Positions 19,501 to 28,534 of a stretch of 64,000 bases of DNA are shown here, in pieces (within the stretch, counting starts at the first letter, position 1; the number at the start of each line of letters is the position of its first letter). This DNA is from Echinicola pacifica DSM 19836 (GTDB lineage Bacteria > Bacteroidota > Bacteroidia > Cytophagales > Cyclobacteriaceae), in the NCBI RefSeq assembly GCF_000373245.1, contig NZ_KB890755.1, forward strand, positions 131,408 through 195,407. Reading direction: 5' to 3'. Both the position numbers and the translations under genes were made by a program. A model generated the notes under the pieces. The model searched no databases. It saw only the letters and a list, made by a program, of their open reading frames with translations, and had not been told where the DNA came from.

Positions 19501-19654
19501 GCGACAGACGCTGAACTTCCCTTCCACTGGACACTGGAGCAAGGAATGGGGCACTGTGGAGCTAAAAGAAGTGCTAGAGGCTGGCGCCAATTATATCGAA
19601 CTCCGGACGGAGGGCCAAAGTGCCGCCAATATTCTTGGGCTTACGGTAAATTAA
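16598..19654 (+). CDS. GH2 family exo-beta-glycosidase (beta-galactosidase-like) with C-terminal carbohydrate-binding region
   Basis: A 1018-residue exported enzyme; signal peptide 1-20 (ends SSIA|Q). It has a GH2 sugar-binding domain (about 25-185), immunoglobulin-like domain (about 186-292) and TIM barrel (about 293-600). The predicted acid/base is E416 in IIYSLGNET and the predicted nucleophile is E479 in FIATEAPHTW. After the barrel come a DUF4982-type beta domain (about 620-710), a chitobiase C-terminal-like segment (IYYTTDGSTPSRSG, about 828-870) and a CBM6/35-like jelly-roll (YLDFGGQEGYIKW to the end). Members of this GH2 branch are usually beta-galactosidases, but beta-glucuronidase or other activity is not excluded. 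It is the first gene of the only plus-strand unit and is probably controlled by the divergent membrane regulator. Confidence 0.94.
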   Translation: MQAKYLFIFLILLLSHSSIAQRQVISFNTDWKFYLQQKSQDTIPENSDLVWKSVKIPHDWAHEMGISRDGAQQDRGGYFGGGIGWYSKEFDLSDTDPDLEKVILEFDGVYMNSEVWINGQYLGKRPYGYISFRYDISPYLKPKNNQLILRVDNSLEPSARWYHPCGIYAPVRLIKSQNMRIAANGIQLNTSEVKADQATLTIAMKLEADQLPKKLSYEHKVYDQSDQLVAEYKQSASTKKQGEIIVRDQMTLMEPRLWSPDQPHLYRVESRVYSKKELIDQVSTSFGVRTISWEVETGFHLNGKQTKLLGVCEHYEGGPVGGAWPRPLLKWKLMKLKDMGVNAVRTAHNPAPPMFYELCDELGIMVMDEIFDGWSKKAPEDYGKQAFDDWWEKDLSEWIERNRNHPSIIIYSLGNETKGDIAAQLVAKCHELDPSRLVTSGHSGSDFMDVFGVNGHSEKMSFYENPEEHLKNKPFIATEAPHTWQTRGYYRTSTWFRDGYPHPRQDPFPLEDLAEEEVFHYEWAPVSKWANQKQHFNSSYDNAMVRISARKNWELMRDLPWFSGHFRWTGFDYYGEAGYVHGGWPFRLFMGGALDVAGFEKDLFYFYQSQWTKEPMTHILPHWTHPTVEEGTEIPVWVYSNCDEVELFFNGKSLGKDRPGTQWDQMQCEWMVPYQEGTLTAKGYIDGKLVSETHQSTAKTPSHLGLKLDTKQLDPAEDKIAIVTASTEDQNGVVYPYGETKVFYKLLGDARILALENGDPVDTSLNVGIMEKKAFMGLTNAFIEMEDADKAVNLIAGSILGEKQLISSNKISIDVQFLNLLGNSSDPMFSIYYTTDGSTPSRSGKQYMESFEVENKTTVRAIVYEGEEIVLTMEEYFAKDQGLYFGQKESMQAASLSGMPATEAEYKGASPSTDQDGNGYLDFGGQEGYIKWYQENDGSRGEYSLIIRYASNDPKSTRPMGLYINGKKRQTLNFPSTGHWSKEWGTVELKEVLEAGANYIELRTEGQSAANILGLTVN

Positions 19655-19701
19655 TCCTTCCAATATATTTCGGATTAATATACTGCCTCTAAACCAGAAA
19701 T

Positions 19702-19709
19702 TAGTTTTG
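19702..19709 (+). promoter_or_regulatory. Candidate Bacteroidota -7 element before the GH29 gene
   Basis: TAGTTTTG matches the Bacteroidota primary sigma -7 consensus TAnnTTTG and lies 51 nt upstream of the GH29 ATG. No clear TTG -33 element is seen 19-21 nt further up. GH29 may therefore have its own promoter in addition to read-through from GH2. Confidence 0.3.
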
Positions 19710-19759
19710 GGTGAATGAATTAAGATAATCAAGTGACTAGTAACATTGTCATAAGCGAT

Positions 19760-21133
19760 ATGAAAAGAATAATGATAATTACGCTGCTAAGTCTGATGAC
19801 GATGGTGGCGTATGGCCAGGAGAAAAAAATCTGGGATGAAAGTGCTCAGGAAAAGAAGGATCGATTAGAGTGGTGGGTAAATGACCGTTTTGGCTTGTTT
19901 ATTCATTGGGGGACCTATTCGCTGGCTGCTCGCCACGAGAAGGTGATGAAGAACGAAAAGATGTCGGACAAGCAATATAAGCGGTATTTTGACAATTTTA
20001 ACCCTGACTTATATGAGCCAGCAGAATGGGCAAAAATGGCCAAAGAAGCAGGAATGAAATATGCGGTAATTACCACTAAGCATCATGAAGGATTCACGCT
20101 CTTTGATTCAGAATATACGGACTATAAGGTCACGAACACCCCTTATGGCAAGGATGCGCTAAGGGAGTGGGTGGATGCTTTCAGAGCTGAAGGCTTGAAA
20201 ATAGGCTTTTATTACTCCATGATCGACTGGCATCATCCCGACTATACCATTGACCGGGTGCACCCACATGCACCGAAGAATGAGGCCGATTATGAGAAGT
20301 TGAATAAGGATAGAGATATGGAGGTCTATCGAGAGTATCTCAAAAATCAAGTCACCGAAATCCTCACTAATTATGGCAAGGTGGACATGTTATGGATGGA
20401 TTTCTCCTTTCCTGGTGAGCATGGCAAGGGCCGTGAGGACTGGGGAGCAGTGGAGCTAATGAAGCTCATCCGTAAGTTGCAGCCGGGAATAATTGTCAAT
20501 GATCGCCTAGATCTCAAAGAATATGAAGGGGGATGGGATTTCACCACTCCTGAGCAATTTAAAGTCAATGAATGGCCTACCTATAATGGTGAAAAAATCC
20601 CTTGGGAGACCTGCCAGACCTTCAGTGGCTCATGGGGCTATTACAGGGACGAAATGACCTGGAAAAGCAATAAGCAATTGCTCGTTTTGCTCATCGAGTC
20701 AGTGAGTAAAGGGGGTAATTTGCTACTGAATGTGGGACCTACCGGCAGGGGAACGATAGACTATAGAGCTGAAAACGTCCTCCAAGACATGGGCGAGTGG
20801 ATGAAATATAATTCCAGAGCGATCTACGAATGCACGCAGGCTCCGGAGGAATTTGAAGTTCCTGACAATTCACTATTGACTTACAACCCTAAAACCAATA
20901 GGCTGTACATTCACTTATTGGACTATCCATTGCAGAATTTCACGCTTAAAGGCATGAAAGGAAAGATCAACTATGTGCAGTTTTTGCATGATGGATCAGA
21001 AATTAAAATCACCAAACCGCATGGCTTTGGGCCGGGAGCAGGTCAGGGCTTAGGTGAAAATGACCTGAACCTTTCTCTTCCTGTGACCAAGCCCAATGTG
21101 GAAATCCCAGTGATCGAGATTATCTTGAATTAA
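19760..21133 (+). CDS. GH29 alpha-L-fucosidase (possibly alpha-L-galactosidase)
   Basis: Exported GH29 enzyme of 457 residues from the ATG at 19760; an in-frame ATG at 19733 would add nine residues before a good signal peptide (MKRIMIITLLSLMTMVAYGQ), so the inner start is preferred. Family features: RFGLFIHWGTYS near the N-terminus, the substrate-binding KHHEGFTLFDS, FYYSMIDWHHPDY, and the nucleophile Asp214 in KVDMLWMDFS. The acid/base residue of GH29 is poorly conserved and I do not assign it. The enzyme retains configuration and releases alpha-linked L-fucose; some marine members act on L-galactose. It follows GH2 by 105 nt and ends before a bidirectional terminator. Confidence 0.95.
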   Translation: MKRIMIITLLSLMTMVAYGQEKKIWDESAQEKKDRLEWWVNDRFGLFIHWGTYSLAARHEKVMKNEKMSDKQYKRYFDNFNPDLYEPAEWAKMAKEAGMKYAVITTKHHEGFTLFDSEYTDYKVTNTPYGKDALREWVDAFRAEGLKIGFYYSMIDWHHPDYTIDRVHPHAPKNEADYEKLNKDRDMEVYREYLKNQVTEILTNYGKVDMLWMDFSFPGEHGKGREDWGAVELMKLIRKLQPGIIVNDRLDLKEYEGGWDFTTPEQFKVNEWPTYNGEKIPWETCQTFSGSWGYYRDEMTWKSNKQLLVLLIESVSKGGNLLLNVGPTGRGTIDYRAENVLQDMGEWMKYNSRAIYECTQAPEEFEVPDNSLLTYNPKTNRLYIHLLDYPLQNFTLKGMKGKINYVQFLHDGSEIKITKPHGFGPGAGQGLGENDLNLSLPVTKPNVEIPVIEIILN

Positions 21134-21231
21134 GATTAATAAGCCAAGATTTTCCCCGCCAACAGGTGGGAAACTATAGTGCTCTAATAGGTGTTGTTTT
21201 TTTCCTGGCCCATAAAAATCAGGAGCTGGCA

Positions 21232-21267
21232 AAAGGCCCATTTTTCATCCCTGAAAAATGGGCCTTT
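21232..21267. terminator. Bidirectional rho-independent terminator between convergent genes
   Basis: A perfect 16-bp stem (aaaggcccatttttca at 21232-21247, tgaaaaatgggccttt at 21252-21267) with a 4-nt loop. Runs of A and T at the stem ends give a U-tract in either direction. It lies between the plus-strand GH29 gene and the convergent minus-strand sulfatase operon and would serve both. Confidence 0.85.
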
Positions 21268-21300
21268 ATAGCTTCGTTGATTTGATTAATTCCGAGCAAT

Positions 21301-22818
21301 TTAGTAGGGTAATTGGGATGCAGGAGGAATCGGCACTTTGTTTTCCTTTCTCCAACTGCTAAGTTTTGCAAGCAATTGTGCTGTTAACTCCGGGTTTTCG
21401 TCTGCTAGATTGTTTTCTTCCTTAAGATCCGTATCTAAATTATACAATTCTATTTCACCATCCAGTAAATACTGAATCAGTTTCCATTCCTCTACCCTGA
21501 TGATGGAGCAAGGCGGGTTTTTATAGGTGCTGGCAATATGCCAATACAGTGCTCGGGGCTCCAATTCCTGGCGATCTAAGAGTGGTACTAAACTTTTACC
21601 ATCTAAAATCCCATGATAATCCGTGACGCCAGCTAATTCCAAAAATGTAGGAAAATAGTCCATTCCACAAATGGGGACTTCTGAAGTTCCCGAGGCTATT
21701 TTCCCTGGCCAGTTGGCAAAAGCGGGCACGCGGATTCCTCCTTCATACACCGTTCCCTTGGCACCTCGAAGCGTGTTCGTATTACTTTGCAGGCCGTTGA
21801 ATCCATTATCAGAAGTGAAGATTACCAGGGTATTTTCTCGTAAACCCTCCTTCTTCAAATAATCGATAATTCTTTGGACATTATCATCAATGGACTCGAT
21901 CATGGTGGCGTATCCGGCGATTTCTTCCAGATTGACTGCTCCCTGACCCGTTATAGAATCTGGATACTTATTCCTATATTTCTCTAGCCATTTTTCACTC
22001 CTTGGTACGGTGGGACGATGCGGTGCATAATAGTGTAAATTGACAAAAAAGGGCTCGTCTTTATTTCTATCGATAAAACCAATGGCCTCGTCCGTCAGCC
22101 GGTCCGTCAGCCATTCATCCTCTTCCTTATCTTCTATAAATGGGTTCTTAAAAGGAGCTATATACCCACCACTTTCCGATTGGTAGCCTTCCGAATACCC
22201 CCTCGCAGGATCTCCCCACCAGGTGCCCCCAACATTCTCATGAAAGCCTCTTCCTGTAGGGTAATAAGCCATTAGCTCAGGAGTCTTGTGCTCCGCCAAC
22301 CAGTCAAGATTGCCATTTGCGGGCTGTTTTAGGGGTGTTTTTAAGGGGAAATTTGTTTCTTCTGCCGGATTAGGGCCTACCAAATGCCATTTGCCAATAT
22401 GAATCAGCCGATAACCTGCTTCCTGCAAAGGTTCTGCATACATGGGATGATCCTGACTTACGGTCCATCGGGAAAAGATATTATGCTTATCATCTCCTTT
22501 TTCCAGGACAGGAACATTATATATTCCAGTTCTAAAGGACTGCTGCCCCGTCAATAAAGCGGCCCTGGAGGGTGAGCAAGTAGGGTACATATAGGCATTG
22601 GTAAACACCAGACTTTCCTTGGCTAGCTTATCCAGATTAGGTGTTTCAAACCATTGGCTGCCCATAAATCCCACATCTTGCCATCCTAGGTCATCCGCCA
22701 TGATAAAGATGATATTTGGTTTATCCTGCCCTTGCACGGCCGGCACAAAATAGATGGGAATAATAATCAGGCAAAATAAAAATCGCTTTAGCTGCATATG
22801 GGTAAATTTATAGATCAT
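21301..22818 (-). CDS. Sulfatase, formylglycine-dependent S1 family (S1_16-like)
   Basis: A 505-residue exported sulfatase, last gene of a six-gene operon. The start at 22818 lies 5 nt after the preceding stop; an inner ATG at 22797 (codon 8) gives a cleaner signal peptide (MQLKRFLFCLIIIPIYFVPAVQG). The metal pair is D42-D43 (IMADDLGWQD), followed by FETPNLDKLA, and the formylglycine motif is C81-S-P-S-R85. Later segments IGKWHLVG and FTSDNGFNGLQ are intact. The DDLGWxD...FETPNLDKLA pattern resembles S1_16 (galactose- or GalNAc-4-sulfatases among others), stated from memory only. Periplasmic location inferred. Confidence 0.94.
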   Translation of the reverse strand: MIYKFTHMQLKRFLFCLIIIPIYFVPAVQGQDKPNIIFIMADDLGWQDVGFMGSQWFETPNLDKLAKESLVFTNAYMYPTCSPSRAALLTGQQSFRTGIYNVPVLEKGDDKHNIFSRWTVSQDHPMYAEPLQEAGYRLIHIGKWHLVGPNPAEETNFPLKTPLKQPANGNLDWLAEHKTPELMAYYPTGRGFHENVGGTWWGDPARGYSEGYQSESGGYIAPFKNPFIEDKEEDEWLTDRLTDEAIGFIDRNKDEPFFVNLHYYAPHRPTVPRSEKWLEKYRNKYPDSITGQGAVNLEEIAGYATMIESIDDNVQRIIDYLKKEGLRENTLVIFTSDNGFNGLQSNTNTLRGAKGTVYEGGIRVPAFANWPGKIASGTSEVPICGMDYFPTFLELAGVTDYHGILDGKSLVPLLDRQELEPRALYWHIASTYKNPPCSIIRVEEWKLIQYLLDGEIELYNLDTDLKEENNLADENPELTAQLLAKLSSWRKENKVPIPPASQLPY

Positions 22819-22823
22819 GAGGC

Positions 22824-24275
22824 TTAGTTTTTCTCTTGTATATTCTCAAATGGGGGGACTCTCTGATCGCTTCCAATAAGGTGGACATCTCCAAGCTCTG
22901 CCCTCACCCTTTCTGCCTCACGGAGTAGCTCTTCCATCACTTCAGGGTGTGCTGCTGAGATATCAGTCAATTCTCCCATATCATTATCCAAATTAAACAA
23001 TATTGGTCTATCCAAGACCTCCAATCCCTTGCAGGATATATTTTTTAAGTTGGCACCACCAAAGGGCTTTACCTTGGCATTTTTTGACCAGAAAGGCTGG
23101 TCTTCGGAGGTTCTGGGGAGGTGAATCTTCCATTTTCCTTTTCTGATCGCCTGCAAGTTGGTACCATTATAATAATACAGGTATTCGTGAGGGGAATCCC
23201 CCTGCCCTGTCTTCAATAGGGGCATGATATCCTTGCCATCAATGATTCGATCCTCAGGAATCTCGGCTCCAGCTAGCGTAGCAATAGTGGGTAAGAGGTT
23301 CATAGAGGACAGTAGGGTATTATTTATACCACTTGGAATCTGCCCCTTCCATCGCATAATGGCAGGAATGCGGAAGCCCCCTTCCATAGTGGTGTACTTG
23401 CCGCCATTCAAAGGTCCCGCGGAGCCGCCAAAATGGCAAATAGCAGGCCCATTATCCGATAGGAATATGACCAAAGTTTCTTCGTCCAGGCCATTTTCGC
23501 TGATGGATTCCATTAATTGCCCAATATAATAATCCAGTTCCTGAACAAAATCCCCATATAAGCTTCCCTTGGAAGTCCCTATAAAGGCATCATTTGGCAA
23601 GATGGGTGAATGCACCGAATGATAGGCTAAATAAAGAAAGAAAGGGTTCTCCTTATTTTCCTCAATATACTCTATGGCCTTTTCGGTATAATCTCCAATT
23701 AACGACTCAAAGGCTACATTTTCTTTGACAATGGTGCGGTTTTCATATACATCATCCAAGGCAGGGTGGCTACTGAGCCAATTGGATTGCAGACCATAGA
23801 AATTTTGGAAACCATGATCGATGGGCTGCCCGCCCGGATTAAAACCTAGGTGCCACTTGCCGATAGCCATGGTAGCATACCCTTCCTTCAGCAGTATATC
23901 TGCAATAGTGATTTCATCTGGATGCAAGCCATAATCCTTGTGTTTTTCGATTTCTGCCTGAGCCACCGGATAGCCATTTCTCATCGGATAGCGCCCCGTA
24001 AGTAAAGCGGCGCGGGAGGGGCTACAGACCGAGGAAGCCACCTGAAAATCAGTAAACCTAATTCCTTCCTGAGCAAGCCTATCGATATGCGGGGTATTCA
24101 CATCTTGTGCTCCATAGCAGCTCAGGTCACCATAACCCAAATCATCCGCAAAAAGGATGATAACATTTGGTCGATCCTGAGCGATCAGCCGCAGGCTGCT
24201 AAAGCATAATAGAAACAAGCATGCAAAATATATTTTCGCAAACATTGTCCGATTAATTCTCAATTCAAAATCCAT
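22824..24275 (-). CDS. Sulfatase, formylglycine-dependent S1 family (arylsulfatase A-like)
   Basis: A 483-residue sulfatase. ATG codons at 24275 and 24245 are both possible; the second starts a typical signal peptide (MFAKIYFACLFLLCFSSLRLIAQ). With the longer numbering the metal pair is D44-D45 (FADDLGYGDLSCYG), and the formylglycine motif C84-S-P-S-R88 is followed by AALLTGRYPMRNG. AIGKWHLGF and FLSDNGPAICHFGGSAGPLNGGKYTTMEGG complete the active-site region. The architecture is the common arylsulfatase A/GalNAc-sulfatase-like type. It is similar in layout to the sulfatase at 31207-32658 that opens the same operon, so the two may be paralogues acting on different sulfate positions. Confidence 0.94.
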   Translation of the reverse strand: MDFELRINRTMFAKIYFACLFLLCFSSLRLIAQDRPNVIILFADDLGYGDLSCYGAQDVNTPHIDRLAQEGIRFTDFQVASSVCSPSRAALLTGRYPMRNGYPVAQAEIEKHKDYGLHPDEITIADILLKEGYATMAIGKWHLGFNPGGQPIDHGFQNFYGLQSNWLSSHPALDDVYENRTIVKENVAFESLIGDYTEKAIEYIEENKENPFFLYLAYHSVHSPILPNDAFIGTSKGSLYGDFVQELDYYIGQLMESISENGLDEETLVIFLSDNGPAICHFGGSAGPLNGGKYTTMEGGFRIPAIMRWKGQIPSGINNTLLSSMNLLPTIATLAGAEIPEDRIIDGKDIMPLLKTGQGDSPHEYLYYYNGTNLQAIRKGKWKIHLPRTSEDQPFWSKNAKVKPFGGANLKNISCKGLEVLDRPILFNLDNDMGELTDISAAHPEVMEELLREAERVRAELGDVHLIGSDQRVPPFENIQEKN

Positions 24276-24331
24276 TGTATCCGTCTTATCTTTTATTGAT
24301 CTGCCAGAATTCTATCTTTGCGGTTTTAAGC

Positions 24332-25858
24332 CTATTTCTCCCAGGTATCTGTTCTGAAGGGATAGGCAGGTAATTCATTTGCATTGACCAAATTGACTTT
24401 GGGCTTGCCAGCAAAGGCATAGCGTACATATTTTGGCTGCTTGATTTTCGGGGAGGACAATACCACGCTTTCCCCTTCGATCCTGGAGGTCGCATATTCC
24501 CACAGTCCAGTCTCATCAGTAATCCAAAAACCGGATGGAGCTCCTCCATTGATGGTCTTAAGGCCTTTGGCATTATCAAAATTCACTATCAATTGTCCCT
24601 GCCGGACCTCCACCTCTTTCATCACTGGACCTGCGGCCATTATATCCATACCCAAAGTGAGATTAGCGGCCAAGAGGGCCCCTCTTTGGCCTATAGGGAG
24701 CTTATCTGTAGGGTGTATATTCTCTAGCTCACCCAAGTCAATGGTATTTATCACTGAAATACCGGGAAGATCCAGCGATTCCATTTGGGATTCACGCATC
24801 CAAGCCCAGGAGGGTTCTGAGGGATTTTCGGGATCCACGACTCCTTCGGTTCCCTTGCCAAACCCGGGTAGCATCACCACCATAAAATGCATGTCCTCTT
24901 TTTTCCATTCTTTACGGTATTCTGTGACCCATTGCTTAAGGATCCCTCCATACTCTTTTATCCCAGCCACCCGATGAAACCAGGTGTCAGCATCCACCTC
25001 AGGCATTCCTGCCATATACCGGGTATTTCGTTCTCCCTGATACCATACAAGGCCCCGACAGGCAAAGGGAATGAGAGGATGCATCATGCCATTATATAAA
25101 ATATTGGGCTGGCGTCTTAAGAAGACATCCTCCTGCCCGGTCCAGCCATCTGGCCCATTTAGGATGTCCTGTATTTCGGCTTTCCGCACAGAATCCGCGT
25201 CAAATTCCTCCATGATGGTCTTGAAATGTGGCAGCTCTTTGGTCATCGCTCTAGGCATCCAGGCTTCTATGGACGAGCTGCCCCAGGAAGCATGGATAAT
25301 TCCCACGGGTACATCACCGATGTCATTCAGAAAATAAGCAAAAGAAAAGGCCACGGCACTTTTGGGATGGGTGCTTTGCCATTGTCCGGAAACCTCCTCC
25401 TGCTCCTCCAAAGCCACAGTCCGCTTCACCTCAAAGCTTCGGATATCCCTGGCAAAGGGCACCAGTCCCCGCACTTCAGGGACCTGAGCTACACCAAATT
25501 GCATATTGGACTGTCCGGAACAGATCCATACTTCCCCGACTACCACATCGGAAATGGTTAGTTCAGTTTGGCCATTAATTTTCATCTCTCTTCCTACTTT
25601 GCTGGCCTTTAGGGGGTCCAGGCTCAGCTCCCACTTCCCATTTTGATCCGTGGTGGTGGACTTCTGCTGACCAGCAAAAGTCACAGTAACCTTCTCCATA
25701 GGTGAGGCCTCCCCCCAGACTGGCACAGGCATACCTTGTTGCAAGACCATATGATCACAAAACAGCGATGACAGCCTTAGATCCTGATCCAATGGCGTCG
25801 CACTACCTAAGCAGTGTAGGCTTAGAAGGAGTAAGAATATCATAAAGCACTTATTCAT
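24332..25858 (-). CDS. SASA-family esterase (sialate O-acetylesterase-like)
   Basis: Exported SGNH-fold esterase of 508 residues from the ATG at 25858; an ATG eleven codons upstream (25891) would place a charged stretch before the signal peptide and is less likely. The nucleophile block is WICSGQSNMQF with Ser117; further SGNH blocks are IIHASWGSSSIEAWMP and LVWYQGERNT; the catalytic Asp/His pair is probably in the ENIHPTDKLPIGQRGALLA stretch near the C-terminus. Despite the family name, PUL-encoded members remove acetyl or similar esters from plant and algal glycans. Lying between GH116-like enzymes and sulfatases, it suggests that the substrate is O-acylated as well as sulfated. The real acyl group is unknown. 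Confidence 0.9.
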   Translation of the reverse strand: MNKCFMIFLLLLSLHCLGSATPLDQDLRLSSLFCDHMVLQQGMPVPVWGEASPMEKVTVTFAGQQKSTTTDQNGKWELSLDPLKASKVGREMKINGQTELTISDVVVGEVWICSGQSNMQFGVAQVPEVRGLVPFARDIRSFEVKRTVALEEQEEVSGQWQSTHPKSAVAFSFAYFLNDIGDVPVGIIHASWGSSSIEAWMPRAMTKELPHFKTIMEEFDADSVRKAEIQDILNGPDGWTGQEDVFLRRQPNILYNGMMHPLIPFACRGLVWYQGERNTRYMAGMPEVDADTWFHRVAGIKEYGGILKQWVTEYRKEWKKEDMHFMVVMLPGFGKGTEGVVDPENPSEPSWAWMRESQMESLDLPGISVINTIDLGELENIHPTDKLPIGQRGALLAANLTLGMDIMAAGPVMKEVEVRQGQLIVNFDNAKGLKTINGGAPSGFWITDETGLWEYATSRIEGESVVLSSPKIKQPKYVRYAFAGKPKVNLVNANELPAYPFRTDTWEK

Positions 25859-25970
25859 AATTGTATATTTTTCTGTTTCACATTTATACATTCATCATCA
25901 CCAAAACGCTCGATTTTCCCGCGAAGCGGTAAAGCCAGGAAATAAAATATCAGCCCCGACCAATGGTGAC

Positions 25971-28517
25971 CTATAACTCTATTTCCAGGGATTCATTGGC
26001 ATGAAGGATCAGGGGTCGGAGCTTCTTAGTCCCCAGTCCCTCCAGGCTAAACTCCTTCAAAGCCAATTCCCCATAGAGGACTTTTAGGATAGCGGTATTC
26101 GTTTTGACTTCGCAGCTGCCCCAGCTATGGCCATTGCTCCAAAAGTACCTTCCGGGCTTAGCGGTGAAGGACATGGAACTGTCCACCGCGGAATAATGGA
26201 ATCCAGATATGGCTAAAACGCCTCCCCAGGCCATCATGCTTCTGGCATAATGGTTACCGTATTCCGCCTCATTAAATGGATTTCTTTTTTTACCATCATA
26301 GCGTGCCCTTATATCGGTAATGGTTCTTAGCCCACTTTCCACTTGATTTTCGAATAGCATTTCCACCGCCGCAGTATGCTCAAATCCCGTCATGACTTCG
26401 GTGAAATAAGGGAAGGGCTGCTTGGGCCTTGCGCCGGGGTAGTGGGCCATTACCAGGGCTGATTCATTGCCGAAGGCATAAGAACGCATAAAATTAGGAT
26501 GTTTCATTAAACTTTCCCGATAGTTATACTTCAAAATCGCTTCATTGGTCTTTTTAATATTTTCCTCTTTAGTCAAATAACCGAGATCCAGAATATGCGC
26601 CATCACCTGGCCCACCAGCTGGTCCACGAGGACCCCATCTCCCAATTGGTATTGGGGATCATCGGCCACCAGTCTTCTCTTGACCCGAATGAGGCCCTCA
26701 GCAATGCTATCTAAGGACATAGGCGGGACGATTTGCTGCACGTAATACTCTCCATTAAATAGTTTTTCATCCATATATGCAGCACCATTTTCAAATAATG
26801 AGCGACAGGTCTCCGCAAATTCATTTTCCCCTAAATAATTGGCCATCTCCTCCGAAGCTCGCAAAGCACCAAGGTACCAAAAACCCATTTGAGGATTTGG
26901 CCCATAGTATTCCACATCCATCGTATTATGTTGGCTGCCTTCCATGATGCCGTCTTTATCGGCATCCCATCCGTTTTTGATCCAGCAGAATTCCAGTGCT
27001 TTTTTCACCTTTGGCCAGTGCTTTCTTAAGAACTCATCCTCCCCGGAAAGCTGCCATTCCCGATAGAATTTCATGATACTCCCCATCTGTCCATCGGCGG
27101 CTGCCAATCCGAAGGTTTGGGCCCTGGTCTCCAAGGGCAGGTGAATACGGTAACTCATCAGGCCATTATCGTCCGTGGCATAGTCAAATTCCACTTCCCG
27201 CATATTTTGGGCTATCTCCCCAAATAAGAAAGGCGTCACCTGCTCATAATTCCAGACATGGGTGCAGGTCCCTGACCCACTGCCGCTATTATCCTTCGTC
27301 CCTTCCCATCCTAAATAATGGCCTTCTCGGGTTCTGAACATCAACTGCGTTCGCAAATGTGAAAGGTTAAATAATGCGGCCTCTTTGATAATAGGCGGTA
27401 AGTCACTTTCTATAAAAGCCTCTACAAATTTCTTTGACTGATTTTCCAATTCAGGAATTCTAGGCACTATTTGGATTGCCGCCTCCCAGGAATCCTCAAA
27501 TTGCCCTGCGTAATAATTGCCTACATTTACCTCTTGCTTCTCCCATGCTGGGCGGTTGGGGAAGTTCCAGGTAATAAAAAACCGAATATCTTTCTCTTCG
27601 TAAGGAGCTAAAACCGTTTTTACAGCCAAGGTACCCATGGGGCTATCCTCACCAAAACCTTCACGATCCTCCAAAAGTCCATCATCCGTATAGTCGTCCC
27701 AATACTCCAAGGTACTGTTTCCCCACTCTCCAGGCGCCCAATGTGTCCTGTAAGATGTTTCTCCGTCACTATTAGTCAGTAAGCTGAAGGTCCCCCATTG
27801 CATACTCTCCCGATCCACAGCCTCTGAGGTATAGTGAATTCCTTTTAAGCCATTTTCCTCCTTATAGCTAATCTTATTTTTTGCCGCTTTACCGATCAGC
27901 CCATCATTCCCGATAAAATTGGGGATACTTCCAGCCAAAGAAATAGTCACCGGCTTGTTGGAAGTGTTTTTCAACTTATAACTCAAAATGGCTATCGGTA
28001 AACTGCTGTCCTCCACATTTGCAGGAATCAGTGGATTAAAGGCCCCAACGGTAACTTCTACGGGCAAAGCTTGATCTTTTAGGTGCACCTGACCAAAGGG
28101 GTAGGCGGTGGTGAAGGTGGCGTTTTCAAACCGTGGCAAGCCGTGATTAGGGCCTGTGGCGCCATAATACCCCTCACTGTAGCTTTCTGGTAATGGCCCC
28201 TCCATCAGTAGCGCCTGAGCTTCAGTCCCTTCCTGATGGATGTATATTGCAAAAAAAGGAGCCCGATTGATCACTTCCACCCCGCCCATCTGAGGATTAT
28301 ACCCCTTGGCAGGGCGGCTCATTATTTCCCAGTCCTGAAGCGCTCCATAGCCGCTAAGGGAGATGGTTCCCGTTCCTATCCCCCCAATGGGCATAGCGAT
28401 ATGCGATAAGTGCTCCTGATCGTAGGTTTTCAGCATTGGCCATTCCCCATTCCCGGTTTGAGCGTGGCTTTTGGCTATCAAAAACACGAAAAGTGCGAGG
28501 ATTTTTATTGGTTTCAT
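25971..28517 (-). CDS. GH116-like glycoside hydrolase (first of tandem pair)
   Basis: An 848-residue exported protein (signal peptide 1-19, KSHA|Q). The N-terminal segment MPIGGIGTGTISLSGYGALQDWEI is the GBA2/GH116 N-terminal signature, and the C-terminal part is the (alpha/alpha)6 barrel. By pattern alignment with GH116, the nucleophile should be E405 in YLGWEGTKD, and the acid/base D534 in GSQHNTMDVEYYGPNP; this assignment is inference. Known GH116 activities are beta-glucosidase, beta-xylosidase and N-acetylglucosaminidase; human GBA2 is a glucosylceramidase. It lies 17 nt from a closely related copy in a sulfatase/esterase operon, so a substrate other than plain glucosides is likely. Confidence 0.85.
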   Translation of the reverse strand: MKPIKILALFVFLIAKSHAQTGNGEWPMLKTYDQEHLSHIAMPIGGIGTGTISLSGYGALQDWEIMSRPAKGYNPQMGGVEVINRAPFFAIYIHQEGTEAQALLMEGPLPESYSEGYYGATGPNHGLPRFENATFTTAYPFGQVHLKDQALPVEVTVGAFNPLIPANVEDSSLPIAILSYKLKNTSNKPVTISLAGSIPNFIGNDGLIGKAAKNKISYKEENGLKGIHYTSEAVDRESMQWGTFSLLTNSDGETSYRTHWAPGEWGNSTLEYWDDYTDDGLLEDREGFGEDSPMGTLAVKTVLAPYEEKDIRFFITWNFPNRPAWEKQEVNVGNYYAGQFEDSWEAAIQIVPRIPELENQSKKFVEAFIESDLPPIIKEAALFNLSHLRTQLMFRTREGHYLGWEGTKDNSGSGSGTCTHVWNYEQVTPFLFGEIAQNMREVEFDYATDDNGLMSYRIHLPLETRAQTFGLAAADGQMGSIMKFYREWQLSGEDEFLRKHWPKVKKALEFCWIKNGWDADKDGIMEGSQHNTMDVEYYGPNPQMGFWYLGALRASEEMANYLGENEFAETCRSLFENGAAYMDEKLFNGEYYVQQIVPPMSLDSIAEGLIRVKRRLVADDPQYQLGDGVLVDQLVGQVMAHILDLGYLTKEENIKKTNEAILKYNYRESLMKHPNFMRSYAFGNESALVMAHYPGARPKQPFPYFTEVMTGFEHTAAVEMLFENQVESGLRTITDIRARYDGKKRNPFNEAEYGNHYARSMMAWGGVLAISGFHYSAVDSSMSFTAKPGRYFWSNGHSWGSCEVKTNTAILKVLYGELALKEFSLEGLGTKKLRPLILHANESLEIEL

Positions 28518-28534
28518 AGTAGCTTTCTCTGACC

